Of a DNA stretch of 19,385 nt, positions 15,254-19,385 are shown piece after piece (within the stretch, counting starts at the first letter, position 1; each line of letters starts with the position of its first letter). Source of the stretch: DASXSB01 sp036506275. GTDB taxonomy: Bacteria > Methylomirabilota > Methylomirabilia > Rokubacteriales > CSP1-6. The notes below the pieces were generated by a model. It did no database searches. It was not told the DNA's origin and saw only the letters and a list, made by a program, of their open reading frames with translations. Location: the NCBI GenBank assembly GCA_036506275.1, contig DASXSB010000067.1:1-19385 (forward strand), given 5' to 3'. The translations under genes and the position numbers were made by a program.

Positions 15254-15261
15254 AGTATAAG
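15254..15261. promoter_or_regulatory. Overlapping divergent -10 elements
   Basis: AGTATAAG contains TATACT on the minus strand (15259-15254), a 5-of-6 match to TATAAT about 50 bases before the DUF4197 start, and TATAAG on the plus strand (15256-15261), 8 bases before the TlpA-type GTG. Clear -35 elements are not seen on either side. The plus-strand spacing would give an almost leaderless mRNA. Confidence 0.4.
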
Positions 15262-15269
15262 CTCGACCC

Positions 15270-15887
15270 GTGAGGCGCTGGCTGGCGACGCTCGCGGACG
15301 GGACGAGAAGACGGCGCGTGGTCGGCATCGCGCTCACGATCGCGCTCGTGGCCGTCCTCGTGTGGGCGGTGCCGGGGCGCCGGGCGGGCGAGGAGCGGCG
15401 TCTCGGAGACGTCTTCGACCGGGCCGGGATCACGCAGTTGAAGAAGGGGCAACACGGCCCCGCCTTCTCGCTGGCGAAGCTCGACGGCGGCCGCGCTTCG
15501 CTCACCGACTGGAGCGACCACGTGGTGGTGCTGAACTTCTGGGCCACGTGGTGCCAGCCCTGTACGGACGAGATGCCAACGCTGGAGCGACTGTGGCGTC
15601 GCTACCGGGAACGCGGCGTCATGGTGGTGGGGATCAACGTCGACCGCGGAGCGAGCCGCGCGCTCATCGAAGCCTACGCCGGCCGCCTCGCGCTGACGTT
15701 CCCGCTCCTGCTCGATCCCGACATGGAGACGGCCGGGAAGTGGCGGGCGTCGGCGTTACCGGCGACGTTCCTGATCCGACCCGGCGGCGACGTCGTCGGG
15801 TACGCGCTGGGGGCGCGCGACTGGAACAGTCCGGCGATGCATTCCCTCGTGGAGAGCATCCTGGGCGCGACGCCCGCCGCGCGGTAG
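15270..15887 (+). CDS. TlpA/ResA-type thiol-disulfide oxidoreductase, membrane-anchored
   Basis: The 205-residue product has a basic N-terminus, one membrane anchor (about 17-34) and a thioredoxin-like domain (about 60-200) that would lie in the periplasm. The active site is WCQPC (94-98) inside VVLNFWATWCQPC, the cis-proline is in LPATF (163-167), and FPLLLDPDMETAGKW (144-158) is typical of TlpA/AhpC-TSA-like reductases. Such proteins reduce cysteines for cytochrome c or other exported proteins. The start is GTG 15270; there is no ribosome site, and a TATAAG element 8 bases upstream suggests a leaderless transcript. The stop codon lies in the loop of a terminator-like hairpin. Confidence 0.92.
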   Translation: MRRWLATLADGTRRRRVVGIALTIALVAVLVWAVPGRRAGEERRLGDVFDRAGITQLKKGQHGPAFSLAKLDGGRASLTDWSDHVVVLNFWATWCQPCTDEMPTLERLWRRYRERGVMVVGINVDRGASRALIEAYAGRLALTFPLLLDPDMETAGKWRASALPATFLIRPGGDVVGYALGARDWNSPAMHSLVESILGATPAAR

Positions 15888-15908
15888 CTCCTCGCCGCGC
15901 GGCGGGCG
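15871..15908. terminator. 14-bp hairpin between convergent TlpA-type and VWA genes
   Basis: CGCCCGCCGCGCGG (15871-15884) is perfectly complementary to 15895-15908, with a 10-base loop that contains the TlpA-type stop codon TAG. It lies 26 bases past the convergent VWA stop, so it can serve both strands. No T-run follows on either strand. Confidence 0.65.
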
Positions 15909-15933
15909 CCGGGTGGGATCGGGACGGCGTCGG

Positions 15934-16719
15934 TCAGACGCCGCGACGCACGCGATAGTCCACGTTCTCGCGCACCCATTTCCAGAGTCGGTCCTGGGCG
16001 GCGAGATCGGTATCCGGTCTCATCTGGCTGCGCCACCCCTTCATGACCTCGTGCTCCACCGCCCAGAAGCGGACGCGCTGACGCGGCACGAGCCGTCGCC
16101 AGTTGTCCCCGACCTTGGGGCTCGCGTAGGTGAGGCGAACGGTGACGCTCTTGGCGAGGTACTCGAGCGAGCTGAGATCGATGTGCTCGTACGACCCCGG
16201 CGAGCCCGACTTCACCTTGGGATCCGGGACGTCCGGGATGCCGTCGCTCACCACCATCACCGTGATCGGCGTCAGGAGCAGATTGCGCTCCTTCGCCATC
16301 CGCGCCACCTGGCGGAAGAAGACGTTGAAGTCGGTGAGGGTGTCGGTGGGCGGGAACCACTTGCGGAGATCGGCCTCGATGGCCTTCACGTCCTTGCCCG
16401 TGAAGTCGTGGATCGGGTGAAACGCCTTCGCCTCGTTGCTGTCCTTGCCGCCGATGGCGGCCACGAAGAGCTCACGCGGCTTCACGAGGCCGCCGAACTC
16501 GTGGAGATGGCCGTAGACGTAATAGGCGAGGAACGTCATGGCGTCGTCGTAGCCCGCGTTCTGGAACGAGCCACTGGTGTCGACGCCGATGAACAGGACC
16601 TGCCGGCCCACGCGCTCCGTGGGCTCCGCCGCCGACGCCACGAAGGCGGCGGTGAGGACGGCGGCCGCCACGAGGGCGGCCACCACCCAGGTCTCGAGGC
16701 GCTTCACGACGGGCTTCAT
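15934..16719 (-). CDS. Exported VWA-domain protein
   Basis: The 261-residue product has a signal peptide or N-terminal anchor (about 10-31, ending ASAAE) and a von Willebrand A domain. The metal-ion-dependent adhesion site is intact: DTSGS (47-51), Thr in PPTDTLTDF (about 123-131) and Asp in VVSDGIPD (157-163). The domain would face the periplasm and bind Mg2+ and a partner. The ATG (16719-16717) overlaps the upstream membrane-protein stop as ATGA, so the two proteins are likely made together and may interact. No other domain is evident. VWA is certain; the system it belongs to is not recognised. Confidence 0.85.
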   Translation of the reverse strand: MKPVVKRLETWVVAALVAAAVLTAAFVASAAEPTERVGRQVLFIGVDTSGSFQNAGYDDAMTFLAYYVYGHLHEFGGLVKPRELFVAAIGGKDSNEAKAFHPIHDFTGKDVKAIEADLRKWFPPTDTLTDFNVFFRQVARMAKERNLLLTPITVMVVSDGIPDVPDPKVKSGSPGSYEHIDLSSLEYLAKSVTVRLTYASPKVGDNWRRLVPRQRVRFWAVEHEVMKGWRSQMRPDTDLAAQDRLWKWVRENVDYRVRRGV

Positions 16720-17951
16720 AGCGTGCCCTGCTTTCGGGGCTGGAGGTGCATGGTGGCCAGGAGGTCACGCGTCTCCGTGATCTCCTTCATGCCCTTGAAG
16801 GGCAGACCGAACACCTGTCGGGACGCGATGAGCACCATGCCGAAGTTGAGCGCGGCCGCGAGGAGATGCGCCACCGGCAGCGCCAGGTACTCGACGAGCT
16901 GATCGCTTCTCGTGTGGAGCCACTCGATCTCGCGCTTGAAGTCCTCCACGGGCCCGCGCCACCAGGCGGGTGCGGCCACCGCCTCGCTCGTCATGGGCAC
17001 CGCCTGCGCCTCCACGAGAGGACGCCGCGAGATGAACGCGAGGAGCGGCGGCGTCCCGAACTGCCCGAAGAGGAACCACGTCATGCCGCGGATGCCGATC
17101 CACCCGAACGTCGCGAGCGAGATCGTGAACACGATGCCCATGCGCGCCCCCGTCTGCTGGGCGATCCACGGGGTGAGGGCGTCGATGAGCTCGCGGTAGA
17201 GGAACATGACCTCGAAGAACATGACGAACACTTCCACGAGGACGATCTGCGCGATGAACTTGAGCTCGCGCTTCTTGATCGCGTCCAGGAGCGCCTGCAC
17301 GCACGCGAAGCTGCCCATGATGAGGAGGAGCAGGAAGAAATAGAGGATGGGCCCCGTGAAGCGCGCCGTCTCTTCCGCGCCCACCAGGTCCGTCAGCATC
17401 TCGTTCACGGTCGGGAACAGTGTGTAGCTGAAGATGGCGGCTTCCAGCACGCACCAGAAGATCAGCATGACGAACGCGATCCACGGCACGCCGGGCTGGA
17501 AGTAGCTCTGCGTCATCCGTCCCGTCACCGTGAACGGCATGAGCGCCACCTGCCGGAGCACCTCGAGCACGAGCTTGGCGCAGAGGGTGGCGAGGCTGAA
17601 CACCCAGCCCACCGCCACGCCCCCGAAGCGCACCAGTCCCACCCAGTAGAGCCACACCGCGCGCGCCGCATCCCACCACGTCAGCAGCATCATGGAGATG
17701 AAGCGGATGCGGCCGGACCGGAACGGCAACGTGTAGAGGGAGAGCTGCGTGCACCAGACGGCGGCCACGCCCAGCAGCACGGGGAACAGCAGCAGGATGA
17801 ACTTCGCCGCCGTCAACGATGGCGGCGAGCTGTCGAGGAAGAAGTCCATCAAGACGTGCTGCATCCGTGGAATCCACGCGACGGGCGCGAGGAGCAACGC
17901 AACCACCTCGCGCCAGCGCTCGGGGACCTGGGCGATGATCTGGTCAAACAT
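16716..17951 (-). CDS. Multi-spanning membrane protein of unknown function
   Basis: The 411-residue product has about seven hydrophobic segments: roughly 50-72, 107-130, 156-178, 200-222, 232-252, 271-296 and 352-380. A charged loop (about 305-350, with EDFKREIEWLHTRSD) may be cytoplasmic. It has no motif I recognise. The ATG at 17951-17949 is preceded by GAGGAGGGG, a strong ribosome site. It is followed with a 4-base overlap by the VWA gene. An antisense open frame of 427 codons covers the same stretch but is His/Arg/Glu-rich and unlike a real protein. The pair may form a membrane complex with the VWA domain as periplasmic sensor or scaffold; that is a guess. Confidence 0.8.
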   Translation of the reverse strand: MFDQIIAQVPERWREVVALLLAPVAWIPRMQHVLMDFFLDSSPPSLTAAKFILLLFPVLLGVAAVWCTQLSLYTLPFRSGRIRFISMMLLTWWDAARAVWLYWVGLVRFGGVAVGWVFSLATLCAKLVLEVLRQVALMPFTVTGRMTQSYFQPGVPWIAFVMLIFWCVLEAAIFSYTLFPTVNEMLTDLVGAEETARFTGPILYFFLLLLIMGSFACVQALLDAIKKRELKFIAQIVLVEVFVMFFEVMFLYRELIDALTPWIAQQTGARMGIVFTISLATFGWIGIRGMTWFLFGQFGTPPLLAFISRRPLVEAQAVPMTSEAVAAPAWWRGPVEDFKREIEWLHTRSDQLVEYLALPVAHLLAAALNFGMVLIASRQVFGLPFKGMKEITETRDLLATMHLQPRKQGTL

Positions 17952-18275
17952 TCACCCCTCCTCATCTATCGAGATGGCGAAAGACCATCCAGTGAGAAGC
18001 AAGCTCCCCGCCGCCCCTGCGTCGCGTAAGCACGTGATTCTGCGATCGCGCTCGAAGCGAAAACCGCCGCTTTGACATCGGCGGGGCGAATTAGCACGCG
18101 GCGGTGAACACACGGTGCCCAGATCGACGCGACGGCGACGATCGGCGTGGCGGAGGGCAGCGACGATAGTGACGGCGGTGTGCGGAGCGCGAACGGAACA
18201 CGGTGGGCGGCGCGAGCGCGAACGACAACGCGCCGCGTGACGCGGCCGCGCGGGGCTACGCGAGGAGGATCCGCG
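17952..18275. other. 324-base non-coding stretch between coxG-like gene and membrane/VWA operon
   Basis: No convincing gene is present on either strand. The stretch should hold the promoter of the membrane/VWA operon, but I see no clear -35/-10 pair. Minor structures are a 6-bp stem (CCGCCG 18064-18069 with CGGCGG 18079-18084) and an 11-base direct repeat GAGCGCGAACG at 18185-18195 and 18214-18224. The coxG-like hairpin occupies its right end. Confidence 0.6.
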
Positions 18276-18284
18276 TCACGCGGC
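18232..18284 (-). terminator. 14-bp inverted repeat spanning the coxG-like stop codon
   Basis: GCCGCGTGACGCGG (18232-18245) pairs perfectly with CCGCGTCACGCGGC (18271-18284) across a 25-base spacer. The coxG-like TGA (18278-18276) lies in the right arm. Each arm is also nearly self-complementary. No T-run follows. It may terminate or protect the transcript, or bind a protein. Confidence 0.5.
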
Positions 18285-18722
18285 TTCCTGGAGGAGCTGG
18301 CTCATCCGGTTGAAGAACTGATCGGCCATCATCTTGGAGACACCGCCCAGCATGCGCTGCCCGACGCCCGCGATGAGGCCGCCCACCTGCACGTCGGCCC
18401 CATAGGTGACGCGGGTACCGCCGCCCTCGATCTCGGTGAGCGCGATGAGAGTGTCGCCGCGAACGAATCCCGGACCGCCGCTGCCCTCCACCGCCATGCG
18501 GAACGACTCGGGCGGGTGCTTGTCGCTGAGCTTCACCTTGCCCGTGAAGGTTCCCTTCACGGCCGCCACGCCCACTTTCATGACCGCCGTGAACTCGTCG
18601 TTACCGACGGCCTCCAGCTTCTCGCAACCAGGAATCGCCTGACGGAGCTGCTCGGGGTCGAGGAATGCGTCCCACACTTTCGGGCGAGGAACAGGAATGT
18701 CGTGGGCGCCTTCGATCTTCAT
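18276..18722 (-). CDS. CoxG-family SRPBCC protein
   Basis: The 148-residue product matches the CoxG (carbon monoxide dehydrogenase subunit G) branch of the START/SRPBCC fold. It begins MKIEGAHDIPVPRPKVWDAF and continues LRQAIPGCEKLEAVGNDEF (about 27-45), the diagnostic PGC-x-x-L motif. Later it has VRGDTLIALTEIEGGGTRVTYGADVQVGG, and it ends in a helix that may bind membrane or lipid. Members bind hydrophobic ligands such as quinones; many occur away from any CO dehydrogenase, as here, where no coxMSL gene is in view. The ATG (18722-18720) has AAAGGAG about eight bases upstream. It is probably monocistronic, with its own promoter and 3' hairpin. Confidence 0.9.
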   Translation of the reverse strand: MKIEGAHDIPVPRPKVWDAFLDPEQLRQAIPGCEKLEAVGNDEFTAVMKVGVAAVKGTFTGKVKLSDKHPPESFRMAVEGSGGPGFVRGDTLIALTEIEGGGTRVTYGADVQVGGLIAGVGQRMLGGVSKMMADQFFNRMSQLLQEAA

Positions 18723-18815
18723 CGGGAGTCTCCTTTGGTAACGCCACCGCCGCGCCCTCTGCTCGACGCGGACGGCGCGCGTTCGTGGGCGCGGGAAATC
18801 CGCCAACAGGAAAAC

Positions 18816-18844
18816 GTAATAGGGAAAGCCGGCGGTGGTGTCAA
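18816..18844 (-). promoter_or_regulatory. Sigma-70-type promoter of the coxG-like gene
   Basis: On the minus strand a perfect -35 TTGACA (18844-18839) is followed after 17 bases by TATTAC (18821-18816), 4 of 6 to the -10 consensus. Transcription would begin near 18809, leaving a leader of about 87 bases before ATG 18722. In such GC-rich DNA this pair is unlikely by chance. Confidence 0.65.
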
Positions 18845-18865
18845 GCGAGGTCTCCGGCACCGCCG
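18830..18865. promoter_or_regulatory. 8-bp inverted repeat around the coxG-like -35 element
   Basis: CGGCGGTG (18830-18837) and CACCGCCG (18858-18865) are perfect inverted copies 20 bases apart. They bracket the coxG-like -35 hexamer, and the right half overlaps the sigma-54-like element of the divergent lipoprotein gene. A regulator bound here could affect both promoters. GC-rich DNA makes short dyads common. Confidence 0.3.
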
Positions 18866-18870
18866 TTGCA
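18855..18870 (+). promoter_or_regulatory. Sigma-54-like promoter of the small lipoprotein gene
   Basis: CGGCACCGCCGTTGCA matches TGGCACG-N4-TTGCW at 10 of 12 defined positions, with GG and GC correctly spaced and a perfect -12 box TTGCA. The start of transcription would be near 18880, one base before a 7-bp hairpin and about 31 bases before ATG 18911. Confidence 0.45.
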
Positions 18871-18880
18871 GCCCCACGGC

Positions 18881-18898
18881 CTGGCGGAACACCGCCAG
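18881..18898 (+). promoter_or_regulatory. 5'-leader hairpin of the small lipoprotein gene
   Basis: CTGGCGG and CCGCCAG form a perfect 7-bp stem with an AACA loop, ending 2 bases before the GGAGG ribosome site (18900-18904). If transcription starts near 18880, the hairpin is the extreme 5' end of the mRNA, a placement known to stabilise transcripts. Confidence 0.55.
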
Positions 18899-18910
18899 AG
18901 GAGGACCGCG

Positions 18911-19147
18911 ATGAAAAAATTACTGAGCGGCTTCTGCGCGCTCGCGCTGGTGGCCGGTCTCGCCACGGCGTGCACGGATTCCGGACGCGAGACCACGCCG
19001 CGCGCGAGCTCTCCACCTGACCGTACGACGCCGTCGGCGTCGCCGCCCACGACGGGCTCGACGTCGTCTCCCTCGTCCGCTCCGAGCGCAACGCCGTCCA
19101 CGAGCGGCTCCAGCAGCACCAGCTCGTCGGGATCGGCTTCGAAGTAA
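18911..19147 (+). CDS. Small Ser/Thr/Pro-rich lipoprotein
   Basis: The 78-residue product has a lipoprotein signal (MKKLLSGFCALALVAGLATAC) with the acylated cysteine at residue 21. The whole mature part is low-complexity, about two-thirds Ser, Thr and Pro, ending SSSGSASK. There is no folded domain, so it is probably a short extended lipid-anchored peptide on a membrane surface, perhaps a spacer or a substrate for glycosylation. The ATG at 18911 has GAGGAGG seven bases upstream. It is a single-gene unit with its own sigma-54-like promoter, 5' hairpin and 3' hairpin. I do not recognise a named family. Confidence 0.8.
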   Translation: MKKLLSGFCALALVAGLATACTDSGRETTPRASSPPDRTTPSASPPTTGSTSSPSSAPSATPSTSGSSSTSSSGSASK

Positions 19148-19158
19148 CCGCCTACGAC

Positions 19159-19188
19159 GCGCGCGCCGGCACGACCGCCGGCGCGCGC
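19159..19188. terminator. 12-bp hairpin between the lipoprotein gene and the convergent partial gene
   Basis: GCGCGCGCCGGC (19159-19170) pairs perfectly with GCCGGCGCGCGC (19177-19188) around a 6-base loop. It begins 11 bases after the lipoprotein stop and ends 8 bases before the stop of the convergent gene, so it can act for both. No T-run follows. Confidence 0.65.
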
Positions 19189-19196
19189 CGCGCTCG

Positions 19197-19385
19197 TCAG
19201 TTTCCCGCGTACCGCTCGCGCCCGACCACGACCGCCGCCGCCCGCGTCGCATCGGCGGGCGTCAGCACCGTGAGCGTCGAGGGCTCCACCGCCGTCACGA
19301 CGCCGAGGCCGAGTAGTTCGCCGTCGTCGGTCTCCAGGCCGACGAGCGCATCACGGACCGTTTCGAGATCTGCGGGCGGAAGCGC
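19197..19385 (-). CDS. C-terminus of a probable Clp1/GlmU-family protein, 5' part beyond window
   Basis: Sixty-two codons and a TGA are present; the frame is open to the right edge. The segment reads LVGLETDDGELLGLGVV, then STLTVLTPADATRAAAVVVG, and ends RERYAGN. A VGL-x-D-x-x-G-x-x-LGLG turn followed by a strand with V-x-TP resembles the C-terminal domain of Clp1/Grc3-like polynucleotide 5'-kinases found in some bacteria. The kinase P-loop itself would be outside the window. Coding is well supported by the open frame and codon-like composition; the family name is tentative. Confidence 0.55.
   Translation of the reverse strand, partial: ALPPADLETVRDALVGLETDDGELLGLGVVTAVEPSTLTVLTPADATRAAAVVVGRERYAGN

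Noticed and set aside
16746..18029. 427-codon plus-strand open frame opposite the membrane-protein gene
   Set aside because: It is His/Glu/Arg-rich without any domain and mirrors the codon pattern of the real membrane gene, which has a strong ribosome site and membrane segments.
18147..18914. Plus-strand open frame over the non-coding stretch and coxG-like gene
   Set aside because: It runs antisense through the coxG-like gene, has no ribosome site, and its product resembles no protein.

Overview
The window is very GC-rich and tightly packed: almost every base lies in a gene, most neighbours overlap by 1-4 bases (ATGA or TGATG junctions), and most genes read on the minus strand. Two branched-chain-amino-acid-type (Liv) ABC importers, two luciferase-like flavin oxidoreductases (LLM), a VOC protein, a lone CoxG-family protein and a DUF4197 protein form a gene set I associate with uncultivated soil or subsurface bacteria such as Candidatus Rokubacteria/Methylomirabilota or related high-GC proteobacteria. 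That placement is inference; there is no rRNA or other phylogenetic marker here.

Region 1 (1-9437, all minus) looks like one long polycistronic block of up to eleven genes. In transcription order: PduO-type cob(I)alamin adenosyltransferase, LLM oxidoreductase, acetoacetate-decarboxylase-like protein, livG, livF, livH, livM, then after 73 bases a periplasmic binding protein, livH, livM and a livG cut by the window edge. One binding protein sits between two permease/ATPase sets. An 11-bp hairpin separates it from the second permease set.

Region 2 (9519-12650) holds a plus-strand MFS transporter, a membrane-anchored protein with a Pro/Ala-rich repeat tail on the minus strand, a GNAT acetyltransferase (minus) and a four-helix DUF2231 membrane protein (plus). 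The repeat tail is encoded by a 57-bp tandem repeat that runs into the 3' end of the convergent MFS gene. A sigma-54-like promoter precedes the DUF2231 gene.

Region 3 (12654-15887) is a minus-strand operon (DUF4197 lipid-free exported protein, LLM oxidoreductase, VOC protein) divergent from a plus-strand TlpA-type thiol-disulfide protein; their -10 elements overlap. The TlpA gene ends in a 14-bp hairpin.

Region 4 (15934-19385) holds a two-gene minus-strand operon of a multi-spanning membrane protein and an exported von Willebrand A (VWA) protein of unknown role, a 324-base non-coding stretch, a CoxG-family gene with a good sigma-70-type promoter, a divergent tiny Ser/Thr-rich lipoprotein gene with a sigma-54-like promoter and hairpins at both ends of its transcript, and the C-terminus of a probable Clp1/GlmU-family protein running off the right edge.

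I saw no tRNA, rRNA, CRISPR array, transposase or phage gene.
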